From NCBI GenBank assembly GCA_020137815.1, contig CM035351.1, positions 2,005,409 to 2,069,408 on the forward strand: a stretch of DNA of 64,000 nucleotides, given 5' to 3'. Below are positions 1 through 12,299 of the stretch, in pieces. Below the pieces are notes generated by a model. That model had not been told where the DNA came from and did no database searches. It saw nothing but the letters and a program-made list of their open reading frames with translations. The translations under genes and the position numbers were made by a program. The number at the start of each line of letters is the position of its first letter. Positions within the stretch are counted from its first letter, which is position 1. Source of the DNA: Hormiphora californensis (Eukaryota > Ctenophora > Tentaculata > Cydippida > Pleurobrachiidae).

Positions 1-319
1 CTTCTCTCTCCCCCGATTTGGTTTTGGTTTTCCCACCCCTCCCCGTAAACCCTCCCTCAAAATGCCTTTTGCTTTCTGTTTTCCCCTTTCCTCAGGGCCC
101 CTTTTCTCCCTTCTCTCATCTTTTTAAAATTGATGTAGTCCCAAAAAGAAAATTTTTTCCCACCAAGAAGATTGGTTTTTCCCCGGGGGTTCTTCCCCCT
201 TATAGATTTAAAATAAACAGGTAACCCCTCTAGCTAAAGGGTTAGCAGTAGGGTTTTAAAAGCGAGGGCTGGGAAACAAAAAGGGTAAAGGGAGAGGGAA
301 AAAAAAAGAAATTTGGGAG

Positions 320-352
<33 letters not shown>

Positions 353-2530
353 GGGAGGATAGAGGTAAAATAAGGAGGGGGTTTATGGGGGGAAAGAGGT
401 GCCCCCTGTCCAAAGGGGTAAATTTTTATAGGTCTTTTCCCATTTGAGGGCCGGTTTTAATCATCAAAAGACCCTATTTTCCCCCTGCAGCAGCCCCTGT
501 TTGGTTAAAGTAAAGTTTGCCACAGTGCAGTGTTTAAAAATCCCCCGGCAAAAACCTTGGGAAAAATGTTCCAAGGTAGTGCTGTGGATAGCAGTATAAA
601 GGATAGAGAGGAAACAAAAATTTTAAAGAAAAAGAGATCGAAGAGATAGAATCCAAATCTATGTTGAGTGAGAGAGTGCTCTATCATTTGGAGATCCTCA
701 GGAGAACGGTACAAAATATTTTATATCGAAGACTGTAGATACGGAGAGAACAACATCGATGCAGGGGTATGTACGATAGACGTTTTGTAATAACGATTGC
801 TTGTCATGTAGTCGTTATAGGGACCCAGGGGGTGGGAAAGTAGGGGAAAAGGACGCGGGGTTGGTTTTTCCCAATACGGAATAGGAAAAACACTTGGGTG
901 GGAAGGGGAAGAATACGAAAGGAAAAAACCAATAAAATACAATGAAAAGAAGAATGAAAACTTTAGCACAGAGAACCACCACGTGTGAACTCAACAAATG
1001 ACTATGCAGAATTCCAAGGAATGGGGCAGGGGAACTGAACCGGGGGTATTTTCCTCATATTTGCCTTTTGGGCCCGGGGCAAATATGAGGAAAAATGTTG
1101 GGTGGAAAAAAAAGGATTGTGAGGAAAGTAAAGGGGAAGAAGAGGAGAGATACGAAAAAAAAAGAAAAGGAAGAAGAGAGAGAGAGAGAGAAGAGAGAGA
1201 AGGGGAAGAGAGAAGAAAAAAGGAGCGATATTTGCTAATGAAAAAGCTCAACAGCATTATTTTTAAGGGGGGGAAGTGGTTTTTTATTTTTTTTAAAGGG
1301 GCCCTAAATTGGGGGGGGGGGGGGTGGCATTTTTTTTTTTTTCTGCCACTGGGGGGCCGATGGGAGGGGGGCTGGTGGGGAGTTTTTTTGGGGGAATCCC
1401 CTCCAAATAATTTTATGCTTCTGGGGGGGAGATAGGGGGGGGAGGGGGTCGTGGAAGGAGGAAAGGGGGGAAAGGGTTCTTCGCGATAGAACGCTTGATA
1501 AAATACAAAATGTTATCATATTGTGACCAGATGAACTATCATATTGTTACTAGTTATTGTGTAAAGGGAGGCGGCGCATGAATTAAAAGTGCTACCAAAA
1601 GTTTTTGATGTTTGGCCAACCCCGTAGATATTTGGTGTGTCAGGGTAGCGAAAAGGGGCGCGACTCCCATTTGTATACAACCATAAACAAAACATTCCAA
1701 GAAACGCTAGAAGGCAAAAAACATATTGGTAAAACAATTTAACATTCTCTTCTTTCCCCTTTTTTCTCAGATAAAAATTCGGGGGAACTCACTTGTAGTA
1801 CGTAGGGGGATCCCATCAAATTTTGTACTTGCCAAATGAACCCCCCATTAATACATGTTGATGTACCAATCTCAGTGATTGAAAAAGGAAAAAAAAGGGG
1901 GGGGGGGGGGGAAACTATAATCCCCCTCTGTTTTTTTCTTGAACTCCTCGATCCCCACACCAGCGGGGTTCTAATTTAAAGAAGAAAGAAAGATTTGAGC
2001 TTAAAAAAGGAGGTACTGCAATCTCATCAAGAGGTCTATTTTTGCTGTAGTTCCACCTACTCCAACCATATCAATGGGTTTTCCCTAATGAATGAGAGCA
2101 AAATTAGTCAAAAAGATCCTGGAAAAGAGCCCCAGTTCCATGATTAGATTGGGGCATTAGAGTAATGAAAGAAAGAAAAGATCAAAAAAACATCTGATCT
2201 TAGCCCTCCAAGAAAGAAAAAGTGAGTGATAAATAATACGCCCGGGACTAACTTATAGGGGACTTAACTACTGAGACAGCTACTGAGACAATATTTGTGC
2301 AACATATATTTACGCTCATCAAGAAAACAATTAGTAAGATAGTAGCTGTCCATAATATACAACAACTGGGGGAGGGGGACTGAGGAGTTGAATGCTGGCA
2401 CCCCGGCAAAACAGCATTTGTTTTTCATTTCTCTCACCTTGCCCAACTTTTATGTTCATAAACCCCCCCGGACCCTTTTCCCGTCCTTTTCCCCGGTTCC
2501 CTTCTCCCCACCATAAATTTTAAAAAAATC
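1..2530. other. low-complexity, homopolymer-inflated sequence without a gene
   Basis: The stretch is filled with long single-base runs (for example G runs near 1310-1322 and 1899-1911, T and A runs throughout), GA tracts (320-350, 1175-1200) and short purine or pyrimidine blocks. All open frames are short, low in complexity and lack recognisable domains. The texture resembles a contig end built from poor reads, because homopolymers are longer and more varied than in the rest of the window. I see no supportable gene here. Confidence 0.6.
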
Positions 2531-2551
2531 CCCCCTTTTTTCTTTTCGGGA

Positions 2552-3497
2552 ACAATGTTACAGTGTACGTGATATATGGGCAAAGTGAAACAATGTTACA
2601 GTGTACGTGCTATATAGGCCAAAGTGGAAACAATTTACAGTGTACGTGCTATATGGAGCAAAGTGGAACAATGTACAGTGTACGTTCTATATGAGGCAAA
2701 GTGGAACAATGTTACAGTGTACGTGCTATATGAGCAAAGTGGAACAATGTACAGTGTACGTGCTATATGAGGCAAAGTGGAACAATGTACAGTGTTACGT
2801 GCTATATGAGGTCCCCCCCCCCCAAGTGGGGAACAAAATGTACAGGTAACGTGCTATATGAGGCAAAGTGGTGAACAAGTACGTGTACGTGCTATATGAG
2901 GCAAAGTGGAACAATGTACAGTGTACGTGCTATATGAGGCAAAGTGGAACAATGTACAGTGTACGTGCTATATGAGGCAAAGTGGAACAATGTACAGTGT
3001 ACGTGCTATATGAGGCAAAGTGGAACAATGTACAGTGTACGTGCTATATGAGGCAAAGTGGAACAATGTACAGTGTACGTGCTATATGAGGCAAAGTGGA
3101 ACAATGTACAGTGTACGTGCTATATGAGGCAAAGTGGAACAATGTACAGTGTACGTGCTATATGAGGCAAAGTGGAACAATGTACAGTGTACGTGCTATA
3201 TGAGGCAAAGTGGAACAATGTACAGTGTACGTGCTATATGAGGCAAAGTGGAACAATGTACAGTGTACGTGCTATATGAGGCAAAGTGGAACAATGTACA
3301 GTGTACGTGCTATATGAGGCAAAGTGGAACAATGTACAGTGTACGTGCTATATGAGGCAAAGTGGAACAATGTACAGTGTACGTGCTATATGAGCAACAT
3401 GTACAGTGTACGTGCTATATGAGGCAAAGTGGAACAATGTACAGTGTACGTACTATATGAGGCAAAGTGGAACAATGTACAGTGTACGTGCTATATT
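2552..3497. repeat. 38-bp tandem satellite, about 24 copies
   Basis: A unit beginning GTACAGTGTACGTGCTATAT and continuing GAGGCAAAGTGGAACAAT repeats head to tail. Copies between about 2900 and 3380 are nearly identical, while those at 2550-2900 carry many one-base indels. Each unit contains GTACAGTGTAC, an imperfect inverted repeat. The unit length is not a multiple of three, so open frames across it are chance. Confidence 0.95.
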
Positions 3498-3926
3498 GTA
3501 GAAGGAAGGATAAGAACCATGCATTGAGCTGCCAAACACTGGTGTTTGGTAAACAGTGTGCTTTTCATTTCTTTCAGTTTATATTGAGCTATAGTGTCTT
3601 TAAAAGTGGACCCTCAGTCGAATACAGCACATTTATTTTATACTCCGAGCTGTTACTGTGTTACTAATAGTAACTTACTGTGTACTACATACTTAGTTGT
3701 GCTTTAATCGTAAAAGAAGGTTAAGTTGTTACATTTAGTTCACCTGTTCAAACTGAAGTTTCAAATTTGTACTGTAATTTTACAATCGGTGTACGGATAC
3801 CTTGCCTTGTTCGACCCTCCTTGAACAATACAACGGATAACTATTTCACTAAGACATCAATTAATAAAAATATATATATAATGGGCGATTCATAGAATTT
3901 TGAAATGACAAAAGAACCAAAATCAT

Positions 3927-4788
3927 TCATAATCTCATTTTAAACTTGCAAACTTTAGGCACATTCCGAATAGTAAGGGATACCCTCGTTTCTCTCTCCA
4001 CAACATCACCAATTTCTAACTTTCTCTGGCACACGTCCAAATTTACAACAGTTTCGTCAATTACATCCTCTTTAACTTCATCAATCCTATGTAACCAACT
4101 CTCATAAACCTCCCCCGTCTGAACCAACAAGCTACCCTTCTCCAGGAACAGCGAAAACTCTCTATCATTGTCTCGAGTTGAAAACCGGATGATACAGGAT
4201 GATCCTAGATTCAGGGTCGTGATGAGGGGAGTAAAGAGGGGACCATCTACATGTGCCATTATCCCTTGACCAGGGAGGTATTCATTGATTAGCACGTGGT
4301 TGATGGGAGTTGAGAAGAGACCCCGGGATTCCAGGGATGTGCAGTGGGCTTGCAGCCAGGGTGGTAGTTTCTCCGTCACCATACCTGGGGGGGAGAGGGT
4401 TGGGCGTCACACACAAACATACACTCACAAACATACACTCACAAACACACACTCACAGACACACACAAACATGGAGACTGGGTTTATGTACACCAAATAG
4501 GCTTGAAATTGAAAAAAACTGCAGAACCAAGGTAATAGTCGAGCTAAGACTATAAGATGGTACATTGTGATAACACTAACCTTTTGGATCAGGTAAACCG
4601 CCCCAATTTTGTAATCTCCTATTTTTCAGGACCTTCCATTTTGGTTTAGGGGCGCTGTAAACACGATTCCAAAGATCTTCCTGCTCGTCCTTCGTCAGGT
4701 AGTTTGGAATGTAATAGACAGTATCGGGCAGCGAGGATAGTTTATAGTGGGAGTAGGTACTGGCAAAGGTATCTGATATCAGTGTCAT
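3927..4788 (-). CDS. ALKBH6: ALKBH6-like 2-oxoglutarate/Fe(II) dioxygenase
   Basis: Two exons on the minus strand join in phase: 4788-4581 (start ATG at 4788) and 4384-3927, giving about 220 residues, close to the usual ALKBH6 length. Exon 1 carries the family N-terminus (YYIPNYLTKDEQEDLW, then KNRRLQNWGG). Exon 2 carries the jelly-roll core with the iron-binding HxD in GIMAHVDGPLF, a later histidine in SWLHRIDE and the 2OG-binding arginine region RVSLTIRNVP. Family knowledge: ALKBH6 is an AlkB-type dioxygenase of the nucleus and cytoplasm, probably acting on nucleic acids; its substrate is poorly settled. The 196-bp intron contains a short ACACTCACAAAC repeat. No break is seen, so this copy looks functional. 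Confidence 0.88.
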
Positions 4789-5042
4789 TGTGTTTTATAT
4801 TGCTACTGCAGGAATGAAATGTAAGGTGGGATTAAAGTTTTTTTTCGACTGAGATTTGGATCTCAATAAGATTGGATAAGTCTTTCCATGTTGAGAGGGA
4901 GGATTGTAGCCCGATTGTAGCTATGTCAGAAGGAGAAAGGGAGGGTTTGAGTTGATATTATATGTCGTATGTGTGGTGTGAGCCTAACAACGCTAGACAG
5001 ATATCATATTCAGAATATCAGATAAATGGAGTGATGAAGAGG

Positions 5043-5265
<223 letters not shown>

Positions 5266-5603
5266 GAGAACGAAAGATGAACAGCAAGAAAGTCCTCGTA
5301 TTCTTTGCGTTATCAACAAATTACTAACTGTAAATGCAACGGCTGAAATAGAGAATCAAATAGTTACACACATACAATACATAACATACGCACAAATACC
5401 AAACACACGCTCAATTACCATTACACATGATACACTCAGTTTCAACTTATTTTCTCTCTAGAGAGAAAGTGATCATTGCACAATGAACCTACTAACAAAT
5501 TGTACTTAACAAAATGTCCTTGTACAATAACGGTCCTAACTTACAGTACCAATTGTTATCCAGATATGAGATAACACACACTATCCTTGGAGCGTTAAAC
5601 CTC

Positions 5604-7267
5604 TCAGTCTTCACAAAAGTCATAGTCTTGTTCGGCAGCAGCTGCCTTAACCTCCTCAACATTTGGTAGTAGGTTGGTCATATCATAAGGCAGGTCATCA
5701 GTGAGAAGCTGGATTGTTTTCCTAGCTACCTTCCTACAGGACCCGAACATGAAGGTGTGTGATACATCAGAGTCAGCGATGTGGAACTTCACCTGTGGAG
5801 TGGGTAGTGTAACAAGTCGGATATAATGGGGTATCAAGTTAGAAAGGGTGTGAGTCGTGAGAAGTCGGATATAATGGGGTATCAAGTTAGAAAGGGTGTG
5901 AGTCGTGAGAAGTCGGATATAATGGGGTATCAAGTTAGAAAGGGTGTGAGTCGTGAGAAGTCGGATATAATGGGGTATCAAGTTAGAAAGGGTGTGAGTC
6001 GTGAGAAGTCGGATATAATGGTGTATCAAGTTAGAAGGGGTGTGAGAAGTTAACCCTGAGTGAAAAAAAGATGGAATATGATACAACCATTACACCTAAA
6101 TTGTAAAACATGCAGGTGTGAAGCGTTTACACACACAGTGTATCTACACAGTCTACACACAATACTCAGTAAAGTCCTCCTGCCGACCTGCACCCCTCCC
6201 CCGTTACAATATCTACATCTACAAAGTGAAGCCCTCCTGCATCCCATTTCAACTAACCTCAGGCACATTCTTCCTGAGTTTCCTGAGACAATTTAGAGGC
6301 GCCCACAAATCAAACATCCCGTAGTAGAATACCAAACTCTCATGGTGTTTCTGGATTAACTTAAAGTTTGGTTCCCGCACCACCGCCAACTCGTTTCGTG
6401 CTAATCCAAACACATTGTTTAGGGAATCAGGTGAAATCAGCTCAAATATCGTGTAGGCCATGTGGTCCTGAAGAGAAAAATGAAATCAGATATTTAAATT
6501 GGATGAGAGGAGGCGAGAGTAGAGAAAGGTCACCGTGACCTAGCGGGTTGAGCAGTTGTTGGTAATTATATTACCTGGGTGTTTTTCGAAAATCTCTGAA
6601 GGTAGAACTGTATCATTTTCCTCCGCAATGTGAAGGGAAGGAGCGAAGTTAGCCAGGCTATACCAGTGATACAAAACTGATACTGGAGCATTTTTTGTAG
6701 GTTTGCCGCTTTCGGCATTTGTGCCATACTGTCAAACATAGGGAAGAGCAGAACTGTCTTTTCTGCCTCAATTCCTGCACGGAATGGGGAGGGGGTAAAT
6801 AATGATATAAATGTTCAGATTTTAAAATATATAGTAGCCAATACGTGGAAATTGGTAGGGAAATGAAGGTTGAGATCATGAGGTTGACTCATACCTTTCT
6901 CAAGCATCTGTAGGATGATATGCGCCCCAAAGGAGTGCCCTACAAGATATAACTTTGTATCTGGTTCCAGTTGCTCCTTTATAAATGCCATCTTACTGAG
7001 TACCTGCTCCCGCACATTAAACACTCTTGATTGTGCGGGAGAGTGACCCACATGACTCACCACACAGCCCCTAAACTTCCCTTCGCACTCCTCTACCACC
7101 ATTTCCAGGTACTCCACATAGAAGCCACCGTGTCCGGGGTTCCCTGGTACTACCATCACCACGGGTAGATCTTTGTTGCCCCAGTTACGGCTGTACAACA
7201 CATTGACGGGTTGGTCGTTAACTGTCTCCAGGGTGTAAGAAAATTGAAGCAACTCTTTTTGGCTCAT
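5604..7267 (-). CDS. LDAH: lipid droplet-associated hydrolase (LDAH)
   Basis: Four exons on the minus strand join in phase: the first ends at 6893-6894, then 6774-6575, 6467-6258 and 5792-5604. The product is an alpha/beta hydrolase. The first exon has the oxyanion-loop region VVPGNPGHGGFYVEYL, a conserved VVSHVGHSP segment and the nucleophile elbow LVGHSFGAH. Later exons read TVLLFPMFDSMAQ, FELISPDSLNNVF and, near the end, FHIADSDVSHTFMFGS, matching the LDAH family's Asp/His segment. Known role: a lipid-droplet serine hydrolase linked to sterol ester turnover. I chose the ATG at 7267 because it aligns with the family start; an in-frame ATG at 7390 would add a hydrophobic segment, so the N-terminus is uncertain. 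Intron 3 holds a 48-bp minisatellite. Confidence 0.88.
5814..6047. repeat. 48-bp minisatellite inside an LDAH intron
   Basis: Nearly five copies of a 48-bp unit starting GTCGGATATAATGGGGTATC lie between LDAH exons 5792 and 6258. Forty-eight is a multiple of three, so both strands carry long repetitive open frames (16-residue period), but the array is flanked by splice sites and is intronic. Confidence 0.93.
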
Positions 7268-7659
7268 CAGGATGTAGATGAAGAATGTTGTGACACAGAG
7301 AATGGTCAGGAAAACAGAGTTGAAAAGATGGAAAAGTAAATTTTCGTCGCCCAAAATGGCGTCCCTTAACGAGGAAATGTAGTCCCACATCCTTCCTAGC
7401 AGATTGAATTGAGTTAGAATAGTATACAGGAATAGATGGTTAGTGCCATAATAGTTAGTGCCATCGAAACATTTGTCCAATCTGAAGTAACCTTGTTTCT
7501 CTTTGTTAGAATAGTATACCATAAACAATTTCGAGAGCGCACTGTTGAAAATTTTTGAATACACAATTTTAAAGTGTTGCACGTGTATTGGGATGTTCTA
7601 GGGACTAATTTCCGTGTTTTGAAATTTTAAAATTTCAAAATTTTTTTTCGATTTTTCCC

Positions 7660-7980
7660 CGATTTTTCACCGAAAACAAGGGTCACAAAAGTGGCTTGCG
7701 ATCCTTAGTGGCTCAACCGTTTGGGCTGAAACTTCGAATATCAGTAGAAAATTACCCACTGAATACCAGACATATTGTTCCAAAGCGATATTTTGAGTAT
7801 ACAGCAAGGTATACAAAATATAGTGCTCCATTGACTTCCTAAAATTCCCATTATTTACGCAAAAACGCGGGTTATGAAAGTCGCTTGCGATCCTTAGTGG
7901 CTCAACCGTTTGGGCTGAAACTTCGGAAATCAGTAGAAAATTACCCACTGAATACCAGACATATTGTTCCAAAGCGATAT
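7660..7980. repeat. direct duplication of about 115 bp
   Basis: The segment at about 7670-7783 recurs at about 7863-7977, sharing TCGCTTGCGATCCTTAGTGG and about 90 following bases to the motif CATATTGTTCCAAAGCG. The copies differ by a few bases. It lies upstream of LDAH in a repeat-rich zone and carries no domain. Confidence 0.85.
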
Positions 7981-8096
7981 TTTTCAACTTAGCAACCCCT
8001 ACTGCACAGTGCACACCAGATCCAAGACTCAAGAGCACATCCAGAACAGACCACATGAATGGGGAGCTTTCTTGGAATGGTCTCTTCTGGATGTGG

Positions 8097-8251
8097 TGAA
8101 TCTGGGGTTTTTGAGTGTCAGCAGTCACGGTTTTAGGGAAATCTCAGGCCCTAACCCCAACCCCAGCGGCTGGGGTCCAGCCCTAACCTTTACGGCTAAC
8201 CCTGCTTTAGCCCTAACCCTAAACTGATGTAACTCAAAACACCCAGATTAT
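8097..8251. repeat. short fold-back element with telomere-like core
   Basis: The ends match as inverted repeats (AATCTGGGGTTTTTGAGT on the left, ACTCAAAACACCCAGATT on the right). Between them are CCCTAACCC-type tracts, some reversed. This is a smaller relative of the 12.3-12.84 kb element, which has the same CACCCAGAT terminal motif. Confidence 0.7.
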
Positions 8252-8252
8252 A

Positions 8253-8432
8253 TACTCCATTTTTTTTCAACTGTTCACCCCCCAAAGTCGTGCGCAGAAT
8301 TGTTTTGCGCGTTTATCACATGTTAACGTGTAGCGCGCGCCACAAAAATTCTAAATTTCACTGAAATTTCAATTTTGGGTGAACAGTTGAAAAAAAATGG
8401 ACTTTAAAGTCCATTTTTATTCAACTGTTCAC
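8253..8432. repeat. inverted repeat with TTTTTTTTCAACTGTTCACC arms
   Basis: The left arm near 8255-8285 returns in reverse complement near 8378-8402, and part of it again near 8412-8432. A reverse-complement copy of about 100 bp including the GCGCGC core lies at 12010-12126, so this is a dispersed repeat family. Confidence 0.8.
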
Positions 8433-8439
8433 TAGTAGG

Positions 8440-10290
8440 GTTTCTTAATTTCGCGCGCAGTAGTGAAATTCGTAAATGGATTTGCGCGTGCAAGTGCGCG
8501 GCTCTTTCTGAGCGAGAAGTTCGTCCAAAGCCGAGCCGAACCAAAAATGGTTCATTTCCACTTTGGTGGATTTTGATACACTTGATCCGGACGCTCCAGG
8601 CAATTTCTTTCTGATTTCTATCAATTTCTTTACTTTCTGTTTTATTTGTGCCATATTTGATTGCAATCTTATTAATTTATCGCTTCCCACAATTTGCTGC
8701 TTTTAAATCACTTCTTCCTCTTACTGGACAACTTCCCACCTTGGAGCCCCCTTCTGTACTTCCTCTAGAGTTTGGACTTTGGCCTCTCCTGGGCACCTCT
8801 TTGCACCCTCCCTTGTACCTGTTTGTACATCCTCCTTCCTGAGTCTTTGGTGTGTCTTTTTGCCATCTGTGGTACCTGCTTCTACATTCTCCCTCGCTCC
8901 TGGGTAGTGGCCAGTGGGTATATCTTTCTGCTCTCTCCCCTTTCCGAGTACCACCTTCCCTCCGTACCCTAGGTACTTCCTTCTGCACCCCAGCCCGGCC
9001 CTGGGTCTTTCCTTCTGCATTCTCTCTTGGCCCACCTTTCATGCACACCCAGCACCCTTCCTCTTTATGGTAACTGCTTCTTCATCCCCCTCCTGGGTAC
9101 CTCCTTCAGCCTTCTGTACCCTTACTCCTTCATACCTGCTTCTACATCCTCCCCCTTTTGGTTAACTTCTTTTGCATCCCCCTCTTTGGTACCTGATTCT
9201 ACATCGTCTCTCCTCGGTACCTACTTTTGAACCCTCCTTCCTTGTTACTATACCTATCCCCTCTATTTATAATTATCCTTTAATCCCTAAATTTCTTATT
9301 TATAACTGGATGTATTTAATAGTTTAATGCTGCAAACGGAAAACTTAAAAGTAGGAATTAAATGTGATGTGTACGGATGTCGGATGTGTGATGTCTACAA
9401 AGAGGAAAATTATTCTTCTTTTCTCTCGGGGAATCATTACAAAAGAGGTACTGTTACTACTAATTACTAAATTCTGTACCAGCTAATGTTGCAAGAAACC
9501 CCAATTAATCGAATCACGATCGATAAACAGACTATTATAATACATGTTCACCATTTTTGTAGCTAGGTACATCATCATGTCTATTAACCATCTTTGCCCC
9601 ATCCAGGTACCAACTGATATGATAAACATGGGAATCTAGCTTTCACCGCAGTAACGATTAGACGTTGGCCAACTACTTAGTATGTGGCTGGGTTATTTTC
9701 CGAAAAGAGAACTGGACTGGACGCGTGAACTATAACACTCATCTTCATAACCAAGAAGGTTAGTTGTCAAATCGTCCCTTCCCAAATCCCTCCCGAGTTC
9801 CATTCTCTTCCCAGTTATTTATTCTATTCTCCTCCTAGTTATTTATTACATTTCTATTTAGTATTTATCTTAATTACATGCTATTCAACATGGAGGTTTA
9901 ATGATTATGATAGAGGAATCTGTCTCCCTCTGTCGTTCGCTTTCAGATGTCTTCTCTCTATCTCTTGCTCTATCTCTAGCTCTATTTCGGAGAGCGAACT
10001 GTATTGACATGTTTCTGGCCCACCCTGTATCTCCATCTTGTTATGTTATAACCCTCCTAGGAAAGAGGTTCGAGCAAGGCCATCTCCATCGCTATCTCTC
10101 TATCTCTATCTCTCCATCCCTTTGATCTATTTCTCCATACCGGGTATGGTGTAGACTGTAGGTCATAGGTATGGCATACCCATGACTTACACTATAGTCT
10201 GTCTTAGAGTGTTTCTCTAGCTCTATATATATCCCAAGTTTGACATGTATTAGTATAGAGGGAAATGATGTACATACATTTATTGTGTGA
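8440..10290. other. intergenic, pyrimidine-rich degenerate repeats, no clear gene
   Basis: From about 8700 to 9250 the + strand carries a degenerate repeat of roughly 35 bp around motifs such as GGTACCTGCTTCTACATCC. A short minus-strand frame at 8445-8690 is lysine-rich at its start, but I recognise no family. From 9250 to 10290 I see only unique AT-rich sequence, CT-rich tracts and a small imperfect hairpin at about 10145-10205. Confidence 0.5.
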
Positions 10291-10454
10291 ACCTCAACAG
10301 TACAGTCATGTACAATAATTTTCGCCTTTATATTATCATTATTATATTATTATTATATTATATCTCGATTCTCTCCGATTGTCTCTGTATTTCTCTCTGT
10401 ATCTCCCTATCTCTATTTCTCTCTCGCCACCCCCTCCCGCTCTCTCTCTATCTC

Positions 10455-10474
10455 TCTTTCCCTCTCTCTCTCCC

Positions 10475-10526
<52 letters not shown>
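10455..10526. repeat. (CT)n microsatellite
   Basis: CT dinucleotide tract immediately 5' of a TTTCAG acceptor-like site and the retrotransposon-like frame beginning near 10556. Confidence 0.9.
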
Positions 10527-10529
<3 letters not shown>

Positions 10530-10555
10530 CTCCCTCACCACTGTATTCTTTCAGG

Positions 10556-10952
10556 AAAACTCATCAAAGAACGGCGCTCAGTTGGAACGGCCGGAATACC
10601 TGGGTGGAAGGGTAAAATATCTGCAATGAGAGGTGTATCCTGCTTCTCAAAGATCCCTTTCGAAGTTATGGACTCTCTAAACGAGAAGCCTGTGATCTCC
10701 AAGTGTTCTAGAGTGGTTGCTGCTGCTGATGGAAAAGTGAGACCTGTCGTTGTCTCTCTGAACTCCAGGGAAACTCTGATTTCTCTCCTGAGCTCAAGAC
10801 TACTACGGCCTACTCCAAGGTGTTTCTGGAGCCTGATCGGACTCTAGAGCAGAGGGTTGAGAGAAAGAGAACATTAAAGACTTTGAGTGAGTTGAGAAGG
10901 TCGCATCCTGAGGGACGCTATTTGATTATGGGTGGAGTAATACAGTGTGTGT
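10556..10952 (+). pseudogene. fragment of non-LTR retrotransposon ORF1-like protein
   Basis: The frame from about 10556 reads KVRPVVVSLNSRETLISLL, then must shift by one base near 10790 to continue AYSKVFLEPDRTLEQRVERK and SHPEGRYLIMGG before a stop at about 10952. The order (a P-V-V-V-x-L strand, a helix, then VFLxPDRTxEQR and a basic helix) resembles the C-terminal nucleic-acid-binding domain that precedes the endonuclease and reverse transcriptase in many invertebrate LINE elements. No RT is found next to it, so this is a truncated, frame-broken relic. The family assignment is from memory of the motif and is moderate at best. Confidence 0.5.
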
Positions 10953-10959
10953 AGGACTC

Positions 10960-11347
10960 TGGGTGTCGCCTGTCATATCGGGATTATTCCTGTGTTGGCG
11001 AAGCCCTTGAATGAGTGTTTGAAATATTTTATATTTGAACTTTCATTGTTTTCCGTACTCATTCTAAATGTTGACCCCGAAATAGACAAGGAACAAATAT
11101 AATACCGACAAAGTGATGTGGAAATTAAATCTTGTTCCAGATAAAAACATGGGTGGGGTGAACAGTTTGATCACAACGGACCGTTTTATAATTATGAATG
11201 TGTGGATGTTATTAATTGTTGATATTTTTCGTCTATTTGAACAATGAACTGTGTACCATTTTATTATGCATGTCAGTTTAAATTATTAGTAAACAATTAC
11301 AAAGAACAGTGTGGTTGAATCATTGAAACATGTTTGTAATTATCCCT

Positions 11348-11404
<57 letters not shown>

Positions 11405-12005
11405 CTTACTCTTTCCCTCTCTGTATACAAACATGTTTCATTTTGTGTTGAATAACGGAATACTGGAACTTGGAAATGGTCTTAAAATGAGGAAGAAATT
11501 CATAAACATGGTTACGGCACTTGTCAGCGCATTTCTTAGCTGTTTCCATGAGACCTCCTTCCTTTGTCCTTGAACAAGGTGTCCTGCTTGGCGCGCACGG
11601 TACATATTGGTGCGCGCGGTATAAAAGCACAGATGAAAGTCAAAAGGTGACAGCATTTGAAACGTAGACAATTTATTGGTTTTGGCGGGTATTTGGCCCA
11701 GGTTCCAAAAACCTAATTTCGAACCTATTTCATCCATTTTTTTTACTGAATCTTGTTCGCAGAGTGATTTGGAACACTGTGCTTTTTACTAGACCAAAAT
11801 CCGATGTGTCAATCAGGAATAAGGGGCATTTATATCGTTTGACTGGCAATTAGACCTTAATTGACTCCTAGTGACCAATTTACCCAGTCACGCGTATATT
11901 TCTGGTAATTCATATGACTTCTAATCAGTTTCTTAACCATTTCCAAGGATAAAATAGGGGGGTAAAATTCGTGACTGGATCAGATTAGGGTCCCTACTAC
12001 ACCCC
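10960..12005. other. intergenic, one CT tract, no gene seen
   Basis: AT-rich unique sequence with a (CT)n tract at about 11350-11403. Overlapping minus-strand frames at 11406-11737 have no recognisable domain and look like chance. Confidence 0.5.
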
Positions 12006-12009
12006 TCAA

Positions 12010-12126
12010 CTCGTGCGCGTGCGATATTTTAATTTACGCTGCGCGCGCTACACGTTAACATGTGATAAACGCGCAAAACAATTCCGCGCACGACTTTGGG
12101 GGGTGAACAGTTGAAAAAAAATGGAC
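12010..12126. repeat. second copy of the GCGCGC / CAACTGTTCACC repeat
   Basis: The sequence around TACACGTTAACATGTGATAA, then CGCGCA, GACTTTGGGGGGTGAACAG and a T-run complement, is the reverse complement of 8253-8350. Confidence 0.85.
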
Positions 12127-12299
12127 ATTAATTGGCATTGCTAATTGCTACAGACCCTATTGGAAAGCAGCACGTTTCATTATTTTATTATTAAATCTTT
12201 ATAACTTACACAATTTAATTGTATAAATAAATCACGTTTCAAAGATTTTAACGTTCTCGTTTCATAAAATTAAATCTGGAAATCTACGAAAAAACAATT

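Noticed and set aside
2552-3497. CRISPR-like array
   Set aside because: Units are contiguous with no unique spacers, and the genome is eukaryotic.
5814-6086. Repetitive 16-residue-period protein on either strand at the 48-bp repeat
   Set aside because: The array lies between LDAH exons with proper splice sites, and 48 bp keeps frame by chance.
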